Positions 43,493 to 51,252 of a stretch of 64,000 nucleotides of DNA are shown here, one piece after another. The position numbers were made by a program, and so were the translations under genes. The stretch's first letter is position 1; the number at the start of each line of letters is the position of its first letter. The notes below the pieces were generated by a model. The model worked only from the letters and a program-made list of their open reading frames with translations. It did not search any database and had not been told where the DNA came from. Origin of the DNA: Streptomyces sp. B21-105 (GTDB lineage: Bacteria > Actinomycetota > Actinomycetes > Streptomycetales > Streptomycetaceae); the NCBI RefSeq assembly GCF_036898465.1, contig NZ_JARUMJ010000001.1:4030001-4094000 (forward strand). Direction: 5' to 3'.

Positions 43493-43532
43493 CCCGGGCG
43501 GCGGATGCTTGGCGGTATCAGGGCCGCCCGGG
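43493..43532 (-). terminator. Hairpin between spread genes and repSA
   Basis: CCCGGGCGGC and GCCGCCCGGG are perfect 10-bp arms with a 20-base loop, in the gap between the Spd-like gene and repSA. It probably ends or attenuates the transfer operon before the rep operon. Confidence 0.6.
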
Positions 43533-43538
43533 GGCCGG

Positions 43539-43847
43539 TCAGCGGCGTTTGGCGTCGGCGGTGATCAGGGAGCGCAGGACGACGGCGCAGACGGCGACCG
43601 AGGTGCCGGTGACGGCGACGGCCAGGAGCATCGAGACGAGGACGGCGCCGACGATCAGGACGACGGCGGTGCCGGCGCCGACGAAGGCGAGGGCGGTGCC
43701 AGGGGTGAGCTGGACGACCGGGCGGGACGGGGCCGGGGCGACGGGCGCCGACGAAGGCATCGGGGTGACCTTGGTCGGCTCGACGACGGCGGGCGGGGTG
43801 ATGAGCCCGGTCGGGGTGGGCATGGTGGGGATCTTCGGGCGGAGCAT
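43539..43847 (-). CDS. Spd-like spread membrane protein
   Basis: 102 aa: a Pro/Thr-rich N-terminal half (MLRPKIPTMPTPTGLITPPA) and two adjacent membrane helices (TALAFVGAGTAVVLIVGAVL, VSMLLAVAVTGTSVAVCAVV). The position in the transfer block and the architecture match Spd proteins of Streptomyces elements, which help intramycelial spread. Confidence 0.7.
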   Translation of the reverse strand: MLRPKIPTMPTPTGLITPPAVVEPTKVTPMPSSAPVAPAPSRPVVQLTPGTALAFVGAGTAVVLIVGAVLVSMLLAVAVTGTSVAVCAVVLRSLITADAKRR

Positions 43848-43858
43848 GGGAGGGCTCC

Positions 43859-44017
43859 CTACTTGGTGAGGGCGGTGTCGATGACGGGGGCGAGGAGGCT
43901 GTCGGCGATGAGGTAGCCGCCGAGGAGCAGCACCAGGACCAGCCAGAGCGGCGGGCGGAAGAGCTTGCAGCCGAGGTAGCCGACGGCGGCGAGGGCGAAC
44001 CAGAGGGGGACCTGCAT
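43859..44017 (-). CDS. Small two-helix membrane protein (52 aa)
   Basis: ATG 44017 to TAG 43859. Almost wholly hydrophobic: MQVPLWFALAAVGYLGCKLF, a PPLW turn, LVLVLLLGGYLIADSLL and a short tail. It lies in the run of spread genes and is probably a membrane partner for DNA spread. Confidence 0.6.
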   Translation of the reverse strand: MQVPLWFALAAVGYLGCKLFRPPLWLVLVLLLGGYLIADSLLAPVIDTALTK

Positions 44018-44029
44018 GACGGGTGTCTC

Positions 44030-44221
44030 CTAGCGGACGCGGCAGCGGTGGGTGCGGGCGGCGAGCTGGGCGGCGGTCTGGCTGGAGTAGTCGGCGGACC
44101 AGCCGCAGCGGTCGGCGGTGCAGACGGCGGCGTGCGCGGTGTGGCCGTGGCGGTCGCGGTGGGTGCCGATCTGTACGGGGCCGATGCGTATCACGGAGTG
44201 GAAGTGGTCGCGGGCGGGCAT
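44030..44221 (-). CDS. Small zinc-finger-like AICE transfer protein
   Basis: 63 aa from ATG 44221 (MPARDHFHSVIRIGPVQIGT). It contains H-x2-C-x4-C-x and a C-terminal H-R-C, a possible zinc site (HAAVCTADRCGWS ... RTHRC). Similar short 'mobile element transfer proteins' are common in Streptomyces AICEs. It is one base from the preceding gene. Confidence 0.6.
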   Translation of the reverse strand: MPARDHFHSVIRIGPVQIGTHRDRHGHTAHAAVCTADRCGWSADYSSQTAAQLAARTHRCRVR

Positions 44222-44222
44222 G

Positions 44223-44414
44223 TCAGTCGGTCTCCTCACGGGTGGTGGGGTCGGGGAAGGTGGCGCGGATGGCAGCGGCGGTGGCCGGGTCGGTGGTGCG
44301 CTGGGCGGCTTCCTCGGCGAGCAGGTGGGCGAGGTAGGGGCGGTCGGCGGCGGTCATCTCGCGGGCGCTGTCGAGGTAGTCGGCGGTGGTCAGGTCGGCG
44401 GGGTCGGAGGTCAT
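44223..44414 (-). CDS. Small acidic AICE protein of unknown function
   Basis: 63 aa (MTSDPADLTTADYLDSAREM ...), acidic and helical, no Cys, no membrane segment. It lies tightly between the DUF2637-type gene and the zinc-finger-like gene, so it is part of the transfer operon. No family recognised. Confidence 0.6.
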   Translation of the reverse strand: MTSDPADLTTADYLDSAREMTAADRPYLAHLLAEEAAQRTTDPATAAAIRATFPDPTTREETD

Positions 44415-44431
44415 CGGTCGTTCCTTCCGGG

Positions 44432-45112
44432 TCAGGTGAGGTGGGCGGCAATGGCGTCGGCGAGGTGGGGCGGGACGCCGAGGCGGGCGCGCAGGGTGTC
44501 GGTGTCGATCGGGGCGCCGGTACGGTCGCGGTAGTCGGCGGCGACCTTGCGGGCGTGGTCGACGAGGACGGCGGGCACCGCGGGCACCGGGTCGGCGGGC
44601 GGAAGCGCTGGCGGCTCCTCCACCGGGGCCGAAGCAGGGGCCGGGGTGGGCTCCGGGTCAGGCGTGGGTTCTGGGTGCGGCTCGTGGTCGTCGGCGAGGT
44701 CGGGTTCCGGGGCCGGGACGGGTGCCGGCGGAGTCGATGTGCGGTGGTCGGCGGAGTGGGCGAGGAGGGTGCCGCCGAGGAAGGCGAGGGCGGGCCATCC
44801 GGCGATGCCCAGGCGCAGCAGGGCGGGCGGGTCGGCTAGATCGAGGAAGCCGGCGGTGGCGACGTTGGCGCCGAGCGAGGCGAACAGGGCGATGAGGAAC
44901 CAGCACCAGGCCAGCCGGGACGGCCCCTCACTGCGCAGGCGTCGCCAGGCAGCGACCAGAAGCAGGTCCACCGAGACCGGGTAGGCCCAGGCCTTCCAGC
45001 CGTCCTGTCCGGCAGCGGCAGCCAGGTCGTGCAGGTGGGCGAAGGACAGGGCCCCGGCGATGACGGCTTGCACGAGGACGGCGTCGACGCGCAGACCGTG
45101 GCGGGCGGCCAT
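44432..45112 (-). CDS. DUF2637-type membrane protein (SpdB3-like)
   Basis: 226 aa. Four membrane helices at the N-terminus (VLVQAVIAGALSFAHLHDLA, ... YPVSVDLLLVAAW, ... CWFLIALFASLGANVATAGF, ... GWPALAFLGGTLLA) form the DUF2637 domain found beside SpdB genes. A long Pro/Glu/Ala linker and a C-terminal helical domain that could contact DNA or TraB follow. Its start overlaps the upstream gene by one base. Confidence 0.8.
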   Translation of the reverse strand: MAARHGLRVDAVLVQAVIAGALSFAHLHDLAAAAGQDGWKAWAYPVSVDLLLVAAWRRLRSEGPSRLAWCWFLIALFASLGANVATAGFLDLADPPALLRLGIAGWPALAFLGGTLLAHSADHRTSTPPAPVPAPEPDLADDHEPHPEPTPDPEPTPAPASAPVEEPPALPPADPVPAVPAVLVDHARKVAADYRDRTGAPIDTDTLRARLGVPPHLADAIAAHLT

Positions 45113-45297
45113 CAGGACTCCTCACCGGTCGGCGGCTCGGGGAGAGATGCGGCCAGGGAGGGGCTGACGACGTCGACGAAGTCAAGGTCGGCGCCGCTGG
45201 TGTCGGCGTAGAGGGCGAGCTGGCCGAGGAGCAGGACGGTGCGGGCGAAGTCCTCGCAGTCGGGGCACATGACGCAGGTTCTCCCTTCATCAGGCAT
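45112..45297 (-). CDS. Small Cys-containing AICE protein
   Basis: 61 aa: MPDEGRTCVMCPDCEDFART, then an amphipathic helix and acidic tail. CVMCPDC suggests a metal-binding or redox knuckle. It is coupled to the DUF2637-type gene by a TGATG overlap. Function unknown. Confidence 0.55.
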   Translation of the reverse strand: MPDEGRTCVMCPDCEDFARTVLLLGQLALYADTSGADLDFVDVVSPSLAASLPEPPTGEES

Positions 45298-45357
45298 GGC
45301 AGGGGTAGGGACTTGGCGCGAGGGACGGTCGCGCCGGCCGATGGGACGAGCGAGAGA

Positions 45358-46713
45358 TCAGGCGGTGGCCGGAGAAGGCTTGGCCGACGGCACGGGAGCG
45401 GCGGCGGGTCCGGCGAGGGCGGGCCGGAACGGTGCCAGCTCGGGCAGAGCCGGGGTGCGGTCGGCGTGCCGGTTGCAGAGGTTCACGGCCTGGCGGAGCG
45501 AGGTGTGCGGAGCCCGGATGCGGTGCCAGCCGCCGGAGGAGTCACCCGCAATCGCGATCCCCCGCATCTCGGCCGGAATCTGGATGGCGGCGAGGACGGC
45601 GTCCGGGGAGATGTCACCGAAGGCCATGTTGGCGCTGGTCTCGTCGTTGACGCGGTGGGCGGTGCGGCCGGTGAGCTGGGCGCGGAGCATGGTGATGCCC
45701 TTGCCGAGTTCGGAGCCGAAGCGCTGCCCGCAGATCTCCAGGTAGATGCCGGCCGCGCGGCCGAGCTGGGCGAGACGGACCAGGGCGGTGATGATGCGGT
45801 CCCGCCGCTTCTCCTCCTCCTTGCTCGCGAACAGGGCGAGTTCGGCGACCTCGTCGACCAGGACCACGACTGGCATGGGCCGCAGATGTTCGGGCAAGTC
45901 CCAGATGTCGGCGGCGATCTCCGCGTCCGGCACGTCGACCGTGATCCGCTGCTGGGCACGGATGAGCTGATAGACGTCTGCCATCCGAGTCACGATCGCG
46001 TCGAGCAGTTCGGCGGCGGTGTCGGGATTGTCGGCCAGCGCGGAGAACCGGCGGGCCAGCGGGAACAGCTCGACCCCCTGTTTGCAGTCGATGCCGACCA
46101 GGGCGACATCCATGGGGGCGAGTCCGACGACCAGGTTGCGCTGATAGACGGACTTGCCGGATTCCGTGGCGCCGAGGGTGAGGGCGTGCGGGACGGCGCG
46201 GTAGTCGCGGTAGTGCACCGAGCCGTCCTGCCGCAGGGCGACGGGAACCCGCATGGGCCGGGTCTCGGTCGTGGCGGGCATCTGCACCCGCTTGAGAACG
46301 TCGTAGCCGGTCATCCGTACTTCCACCACGCCGGAACGCAGTTCACGCGAGGTGACGCCGTACATCGAGAAGGAGTGGCGCAGTCGGTCCGAGGCGGCGG
46401 CGACGTCGAAGGCGTCTTGTCCGGGGCGCAGCTTGAGCCGTAGGACCAGGCCGGTGCGAGTCGGCCGCAACCGCAGGATGCGCGGTGGACGGGACTCCGG
46501 CATAGGGCGGTTGGTGGCCCGTGCCAGGGCGAGCCGCCATCTCGCGGGCGGTACGGTCAGCCCGCAGGCGTCCATGACGGAGCCGTACCGGACCAGGACC
46601 CGTAGCGTGGCCAGGATGATCCCGAAGGTCAGCCAGTACCAGGCGGGGTGCCGCCACCGCAGGAGACCCGCGGCGGCGACGACCAGCACCAGAGCGACCG
46701 TGAAGCCGGTCAT
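45358..46713 (-). CDS. TraB/FtsK-SpoIIIE-like conjugative DNA translocase
   Basis: 451 aa from ATG 46713. Two N-terminal membrane helices (about 2-16, 23-40), then the FtsK/HerA motor: Walker A GATESGKS (181-188), Walker B VVVLVDEVAE (282-291) and a sensor-like GQRFGSELGK. TraB-type proteins pump double-stranded DNA between mycelia as a hexamer. Two bases separate it from the upstream regulator gene. The length and motifs match AICE Tra proteins. Confidence 0.93.
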   Translation of the reverse strand: MTGFTVALVLVVAAAGLLRWRHPAWYWLTFGIILATLRVLVRYGSVMDACGLTVPPARWRLALARATNRPMPESRPPRILRLRPTRTGLVLRLKLRPGQDAFDVAAASDRLRHSFSMYGVTSRELRSGVVEVRMTGYDVLKRVQMPATTETRPMRVPVALRQDGSVHYRDYRAVPHALTLGATESGKSVYQRNLVVGLAPMDVALVGIDCKQGVELFPLARRFSALADNPDTAAELLDAIVTRMADVYQLIRAQQRITVDVPDAEIAADIWDLPEHLRPMPVVVLVDEVAELALFASKEEEKRRDRIITALVRLAQLGRAAGIYLEICGQRFGSELGKGITMLRAQLTGRTAHRVNDETSANMAFGDISPDAVLAAIQIPAEMRGIAIAGDSSGGWHRIRAPHTSLRQAVNLCNRHADRTPALPELAPFRPALAGPAAAPVPSAKPSPATA

Positions 46714-46715
46714 GA

Positions 46716-47078
46716 TCAGGCCGCCTTCGGTCCTGCGGCGGCGTTGACGTTGGCGAGCGAGGTGACCGCGACCGCACGGAACGCGATGCCGTGCCGCTTC
46801 TGACCGTTGAAATCGTTCTCCCACGGCCGGGCAACCAGGCCGGTGAGCGCGACCGGCGTGCCCATGGCCAGCTCACCGCTGATCCCGGGCTCCGGGACGG
46901 TGATGGACAGGATCTCCACCTCCTCGTTCGCCGCGAACATCACGTCGACCGTCATCAGCTTCGCGCCGGACTCGATGTCCATGGCGATCTCGCCCGTGCG
47001 GCGGTCCTTGACCTTGGGCTGCGGAGTCTTGGCGACCATCACGATCGCAGTGGAGGTGTCGACGGGAATCTGACGCAT
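46716..47078 (-). CDS. SCO3933-like regulatory protein of the AICE
   Basis: 120 aa from ATG 47078 after GAGGAGTGCTC. It has IPVDTSTAIVMVAKTPQPKV, KDRRTGEIAMDIESGAKLMTV and an OB-like beta pattern, typical of the SCO3933 family found upstream of TraB in Streptomyces elements. It is the first gene of the transfer operon, 35-90 bases downstream of two GntR operators. Its molecular role is unknown. Confidence 0.75.
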   Translation of the reverse strand: MRQIPVDTSTAIVMVAKTPQPKVKDRRTGEIAMDIESGAKLMTVDVMFAANEEVEILSITVPEPGISGELAMGTPVALTGLVARPWENDFNGQKRHGIAFRAVAVTSLANVNAAAGPKAA

Positions 47079-47112
47079 AGCGGAGCACTCCTCTATAGAT
47101 GCTGAACTTCGC

Positions 47113-47130
47113 CACTCATGTATATGAGTG
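47113..47130. promoter_or_regulatory. KorSA-like GntR operator 1
   Basis: CACTCATGTATATGAGTG, palindromic except for the central pair. It lies in the promoter region of the transfer operon, 35 bases before the first start codon. Confidence 0.7.
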
Positions 47131-47147
47131 ACATGAAGAAGAGTGCA

Positions 47148-47167
47148 TGACTCCTGTACATGAGTCA
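47148..47167. promoter_or_regulatory. KorSA-like GntR operator 2
   Basis: TGACTCCTGTACATGAGTCA, with one mismatch per arm. It shares the core CTC(A/C)TGTA(T/C)ATGAG with operator 1 and with operator 3. Two sites 36 bp apart in one promoter suggest cooperative repression of transfer genes. Confidence 0.7.
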
Positions 47168-47217
47168 ACCCGCCGCGAAGAAGAACTCGCGACGGGCTGT
47201 AAGAAGTTGAGTGAGCG

Positions 47218-47997
47218 TCAGTCGTCGGCAGGGATGCGGTACTCGAAAACGAACTGATCAGCGGCCATGAGCGTGTCGCACACCTCGACCACGAGACCCG
47301 CGGTCGTACGGGCCTCCCGGATCAGGTGAACCACGGCAGCACCCGGGCTCAGCGCAAGCTCCGAGGCTTCCGCCTTCGAGGCCGGCCGCGCTTGCAGCGT
47401 CTCGACGAACTCCGCGAACTCATGTCCGTGATCTTCGAGCCGGGCGTAGATGCCACCACCACCGGGGTTCTCGGCGAACAGCTCCGGGATCTCCTTCACG
47501 ACGTCCCACGGCAGGTAGGACGTGGCGGTCTCGACCGGAACGCCGTTGCGGAAGTAGAGGCGCCGACGCGCCAGCACCTGCGTGCCGGCGGGGATGCCCA
47601 GCCGCTGGGCGGCATCCTCGGGAGCCTCCATAGGCCCGATGTAGAGGACGCTGACCTTTGCGGTGGCACCGGACTGGGCGGACTCAGCGAGGTAGGCCGC
47701 CTGCCCTCCCTGCCTGAGCGACCGCCGGAAGCGATCGGAGGAGCGGTGCCGCACAGGAGGCCGGTTCTTCACGATCGAGCCCTTGCCGTGCCGGGTCTCG
47801 ACGAGTCCACTCGCCCGCACTTCGGCCATGGCCTTACGGATGGTCCCGCCGGATACGCCGTAGCGATCCACCAGCTCGGATTCACTCGGCACCATGTCGC
47901 CAGGCTTCAGAACCCCCGCCCGGATCTGCTGCACGATCTCTTCCGCGATCTGCACGTACCGAGGCCCGGCCGTGCTCCCTCCAGCAGCAGTTCCCAT
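47218..47997 (-). CDS. GntR/UTRA regulator, KorSA-like
   Basis: 259 aa, ATG after AAGGA. Winged HTH at 15-80 (YVQIAEEIVQQIRAGVLKPG ... ESELVDRYGVSGGTIRKAMA) and a UTRA ligand domain (VLARRRLYFRNGVPVETATS ... ). In pSAM2, KorSA is a GntR protein that represses the transfer activator until conjugation. This gene sits between its likely operators: two in the transfer-operon promoter downstream and one at the NUDIX start upstream. It is divergent from the NUDIX gene. Confidence 0.85.
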   Translation of the reverse strand: MGTAAGGSTAGPRYVQIAEEIVQQIRAGVLKPGDMVPSESELVDRYGVSGGTIRKAMAEVRASGLVETRHGKGSIVKNRPPVRHRSSDRFRRSLRQGGQAAYLAESAQSGATAKVSVLYIGPMEAPEDAAQRLGIPAGTQVLARRRLYFRNGVPVETATSYLPWDVVKEIPELFAENPGGGGIYARLEDHGHEFAEFVETLQARPASKAEASELALSPGAAVVHLIREARTTAGLVVEVCDTLMAADQFVFEYRIPADD

Positions 47998-48017
47998 AGT
48001 CCTTCTCTGCCTCCTAA

Positions 48018-48035
48018 GCTCCTCTACATGAGTCA
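48018..48035. promoter_or_regulatory. KorSA-like GntR operator 3, over the NUDIX start codon
   Basis: GCTCCTCTACATGAGTCA matches operator 2 at 16 of 18 positions. The ATG of the NUDIX gene lies inside it (48028-48030). It lies 20 bases from the GntR start on the other strand, so one bound repressor could control both genes. Confidence 0.65.
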
Positions 48036-48480
48036 ACCACAGGAAGCGACACCGCCTCCCCTGCACTCCGTGTCCGTAGCCGGAGTGGTGGTGCGCGAGG
48101 ACGGCCGCCTCCTGGCGATCCGCCGAGCCGACAACGGCACCTGGGAGCTCCCCGGCGGCGTGCTCGAACTCGACGAGGCTCCGGAGGCCGGCGTGGTCCG
48201 CGAGGTCCTGGAAGAGACTGGCATCCACGTCGAGGTGGACGAACTCACCGGCGTGTACAAGAACATGGTCCGAGGCGTTGTCGCCCTGGTCTTCCGCTGC
48301 AAGCCCTCCGGCGGCACGGAACGCACATCCAGCGAGTCCACCGCCGTTTCCTGGCTCACTCCGGACGAGGTCAGCGAGCGCATGACCGAGGTCTACGCAG
48401 TCAGGCTGCTGGATGCCTTGGACGGCAACGGCCCCCACGTACGCAGCCACGACGGCAAGCACCTCATCCCAGCGGGATAA
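48028..48480 (+). CDS. NUDIX hydrolase, Pif-like transfer-immunity protein
   Basis: 150 aa. The NUDIX box is GGVLELDEAPEAGVVREVLE-ETG (about 42-64), with the catalytic REVLEETG helix intact. In pSAM2, the pif gene encodes a NUDIX protein that stops transfer between cells already carrying the element; it sits beside korSA, as here. The substrate of the hydrolase is unknown. Assignment to Pif rests on context. Confidence 0.8.
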   Translation: MSQPQEATPPPLHSVSVAGVVVREDGRLLAIRRADNGTWELPGGVLELDEAPEAGVVREVLEETGIHVEVDELTGVYKNMVRGVVALVFRCKPSGGTERTSSESTAVSWLTPDEVSERMTEVYAVRLLDALDGNGPHVRSHDGKHLIPAG

Positions 48481-48889
48481 GACTTTCTCTCCATCATCAA
48501 GGCGGCTCGCTCCGCTCACCGCGCGCGGCCCGGCCCCCGGCCGGGCCTGCGCTCCTGTCTCCGCCCCGCTCCAGCCCGGCCGGCACCCGCGCCGCGCTCA
48601 CGGCACCAGCCGCCTTATGACCGGAAAAGGAGTACGTCGCGCCTGGGGCGGCGGCTCCACGGCTTTACGGAGCCACTTTGTCGCGAGCGTCGAAGATCTC
48701 CGCCCCAAGGTGCTTTACCAGGTAGGTCACAGACTGCCCGACAGGCCGGAAGCTCACGGGGCCATGATCATTCGCGCCGAAGCGCCACTCGAAGGTCGCT
48801 CCGCCGACATCGAGCGCGTCCAGCACCCCTATGGTTTCCTGACCAGAGCCCGATAACGTTACACACTAGGCCAAAATATCAATTTCCTA
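48481..48889. other. Junction between AICE backbone and cargo
   Basis: The first part (48510-48600) is GC-rich with GCGCGGCCCGGCCCCCGGCC-type inverted repeats and could hold the terminator or transfer locus. From about 48840 base composition becomes strongly AT-richer, marking the start of the acquired cargo. A short minus-strand ORF is listed separately. Confidence 0.45.
48665..48826 (-). CDS. Possible short ORF or 3' gene remnant (53 aa)
   Basis: From GTG 48826 to TAA 48665 the frame encodes a compositionally normal peptide (LDALDVGGATFEWRFGANDH, ... PVGQSVTYLVKHLGAEIFDA). It lacks a good ribosome site and a full N-terminus, so it may be the last part of a lost gene. I do not recognise the family. 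Confidence 0.3.
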   Translation of the reverse strand: MLDALDVGGATFEWRFGANDHGPVSFRPVGQSVTYLVKHLGAEIFDARDKVAP

Positions 48890-49801
48890 TCATTTTCCGG
48901 ACAAGAAATCGCCGAGCCGCTGAAATAGTCTAGTGTCGGATAGATCTACAATTTCCGCGCTTGTGAGGATTGCCAATTCCAATGTGGATGCAGATGCCAA
49001 AGGTCTCCTCTCCTCACGAAATACCTGGGGGTAATTCGTCTGTAAAAATCGGATCAGCAGTGCACTGAAATCGTGACCGTTTATATAGTTCCGGCAATCC
49101 GCATCTTCGGGAATGTGTATGGATTCATATTGCTCGATAAGTGCGCCGACATTCCCACCCTGAGATCTCTGTATGGCTTCCTTGGCATCCAAAGTTGTCG
49201 ACCCGTCAGGATAAATCTTCATATCGCTGATGACTTTCGAAGCGAGCTTTGGAGTCGGCGCTGGAATTTGCTTCAGGACGGCACGCACCTTGAAAAGGGT
49301 TGTCAATGATGGCGTCATGGCGGAAATGACGTCCATAGCTCTACATTGCGCAGGCGCTCTCAAGGTCACTGTCAGCAGTTTTCGAATTGATTTTTCATTG
49401 AAAAAATACAATTCTATCGACGTGAAGTCTGTGTAGTGCAGACCATTAACGGTGGGGCATGATTCTAGGCCAATACTCGCGGAGTCGCGATCTGCAAGGA
49501 AAGCCCCACCCGTCTGTTTAGCTTGCGACGCTTCAACAATTTGCGCTGTCGCAATTACTCGACCTCGATTATTTCCGGCTAGATGCCCAAAGGACGTAAC
49601 TGTGTCATCGTCGATCAGGACCCGATCTTGTACGGCGTAAAACCGCACGTCAGTATCGGGAAACGTCTGCGAGAAGTACCATCGCAAGAGGCTTGCATCA
49701 CTACGGCCTTCGACAATTACTTCCCGCATCTCTGGCTCCAGATAGAACTGTGTAGCCAACTCTTCTGGAGTCCGTCGATTCTCATCAACTTCCTTAAGCA
49801 T
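48890..49801 (-). CDS. DUF4435 TOPRIM-like protein, AriB-like effector of a PARIS-like system
   Basis: 303 aa from ATG 49801. The TOPRIM-like acidic set is visible: Glu31 in VIVEGRSDASLLRWYF and Asp104/Asp106 in FLADRDSA, followed by the DUF4435 signature TDFTSIELYFF (124-134). In PARIS systems AriB is a DUF4435 nuclease held by the AriA ATPase and released by a phage trigger to cut host tRNA. It lies 17 bases after the ATPase gene on the same strand. Base use is much AT-richer than neighbours, with a TTA codon at 49043-49045. Confidence 0.75.
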   Translation of the reverse strand: MLKEVDENRRTPEELATQFYLEPEMREVIVEGRSDASLLRWYFSQTFPDTDVRFYAVQDRVLIDDDTVTSFGHLAGNNRGRVIATAQIVEASQAKQTGGAFLADRDSASIGLESCPTVNGLHYTDFTSIELYFFNEKSIRKLLTVTLRAPAQCRAMDVISAMTPSLTTLFKVRAVLKQIPAPTPKLASKVISDMKIYPDGSTTLDAKEAIQRSQGGNVGALIEQYESIHIPEDADCRNYINGHDFSALLIRFLQTNYPQVFREERRPLASASTLELAILTSAEIVDLSDTRLFQRLGDFLSGK

Positions 49802-49818
49802 GTCGCCCCCCCGTTAAC

Positions 49819-51252
49819 CTAGTTCGAAGACAAGCGCGCCAAAGCGTCCTGATTTCCGGTGATTACCTCAATCGAATGAGTAGCGACCACAAACTGCATT
49901 CCGCTGCCCTCAGTGCAGGCCAGGAGGGCTGACATCAGCTTCCTCTGCCACTTGACGTTCAAGCTTAGCTCTGGCTCGTCGATCAGGAATAGGCGTGTTT
50001 TCTGCCTTGCGAGCGTTGTATTTGTAAGGAGTAGCAGGATTTGCCTCTCGCCGGAGGAGAGCTGGAACGGGGAAAGCTCCTGCTCATCCGAACCCAACGA
50101 CAGAACGCGGATTCCTTGAGACATGTCAAAAACCAGTCTTTTGGTTTTCAAGAATCCATTTGCCTGCTCCACAAAGGTACGAATCAGTTTTTCGGTTTCT
50201 TTCAATGCATCAAGTCGTGCTTCCTGTGCTTCCAAGTAAGGGAAGATGACCTCTTCAGCGACTGCCGCTCTATGTGTCGGTATATCTTTGAGGATGCTGA
50301 CAAAAGGTTCGGAACGAAGGGCTGGCATTAGTTCAAACTCACTGTACCGCTGCGTCCTGCTGGCCAGCCTATTGAGACGCTCCAACATGGCTTCCACGGG
50401 AGCTTCATCTTCGCCCTCATTCGCGAAATCACGGTCGGCGACTCGTCGGAGAATTTCAAGGTAGATCTTGTTCGTATCCCTTGAGCCCGTTTGGCTGCCA
50501 GCGAATGCCGACTGCTGCATTTGGAGGTTGAAGCGCTTCATAGCGAGGTCGAGTTCTTTGCCGAGGGCCGACTTAGTGTCGTTAGGCCCTTCCTCCTGAG
50601 GCTCTGGAGGCCTTTTCCTTCGCACACCATGCATATGGCCAATATCGTCGCCATAGATCTGACGATCGTCTGCCAGGAAATAGGGGTTTGCGTTGAGTTT
50701 GGCCAGGTAATCAACAAAACTGTCTTTACGTTCTTCCCCAAAGAGGAACGTCTGATCCATATTATGGGCCAATCGATTCCGCGTAATGCGGGCCGAAAAT
50801 TCTCTTTGGAAGTGCCACTCTTGAGCGTGCACTTCTCGGGATTCGACCCCTTCCTGATAGGCCATTGCCACCCCGTCGGGCATACGAATGTAGGGCTGCC
50901 GAACCTCACCTCCTGGCCCTTGAACTGTGATCACATAGTCGCCGACAAGGCCATCCGTCTTCGTTACAGTAATCTCATCGCCATTGTTCAAGTGGATCGT
51001 TAGAGTGCGGAATGGACAATTGGCCAAGTATGACCTATGGCCTCTTTCGCGGGAAGCGCTGAGTGTATTCCAGAGAAGATTGAGGATTGTTGTCTTTCCT
51101 GTACCATTATCCCCGTACAGCAAAGTGAGTCGGTGGCTTGGTGAATCCTCAGACTTGTCCAGTGACATGTCAATTGGGTGGTTGAAATACCCAAAAAGTT
51201 CAGTAATTAGCGCCGACTTGATCAACCTTGAGGCGTTCAGTGTCTCACTCAT
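49819..51252 (-). CDS. AAA_15/ABC-type ATPase, AriA-like sensor of a PARIS-like system
   Basis: 477 aa. Walker A GDNGTGKTT (47-55), signature LSSGERQ (398-404), Walker B RLFLIDEPE (420-428, Asp425/Glu426) and H-loop THS (458-460) are complete. The middle (about 180-380) is a charged helical insertion, as in SMC/OLD-type ATPases. Paired with DUF4435 downstream, this is the AriA-AriB architecture of PARIS. OLD, Gabija and Septu are less likely because no fused TOPRIM or HNH gene is present. AT-rich composition indicates recent acquisition. Confidence 0.72.
   Translation of the reverse strand: MSETLNASRLIKSALITELFGYFNHPIDMSLDKSEDSPSHRLTLLYGDNGTGKTTILNLLWNTLSASRERGHRSYLANCPFRTLTIHLNNGDEITVTKTDGLVGDYVITVQGPGGEVRQPYIRMPDGVAMAYQEGVESREVHAQEWHFQREFSARITRNRLAHNMDQTFLFGEERKDSFVDYLAKLNANPYFLADDRQIYGDDIGHMHGVRRKRPPEPQEEGPNDTKSALGKELDLAMKRFNLQMQQSAFAGSQTGSRDTNKIYLEILRRVADRDFANEGEDEAPVEAMLERLNRLASRTQRYSEFELMPALRSEPFVSILKDIPTHRAAVAEEVIFPYLEAQEARLDALKETEKLIRTFVEQANGFLKTKRLVFDMSQGIRVLSLGSDEQELSPFQLSSGERQILLLLTNTTLARQKTRLFLIDEPELSLNVKWQRKLMSALLACTEGSGMQFVVATHSIEVITGNQDALARLSSN

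Noticed and set aside
48890..51252. Gabija, Septu or OLD system instead of PARIS
   Set aside because: Gabija and OLD have TOPRIM fused to the ATPase and Septu has an HNH partner; here a separate DUF4435 gene follows the ATPase.
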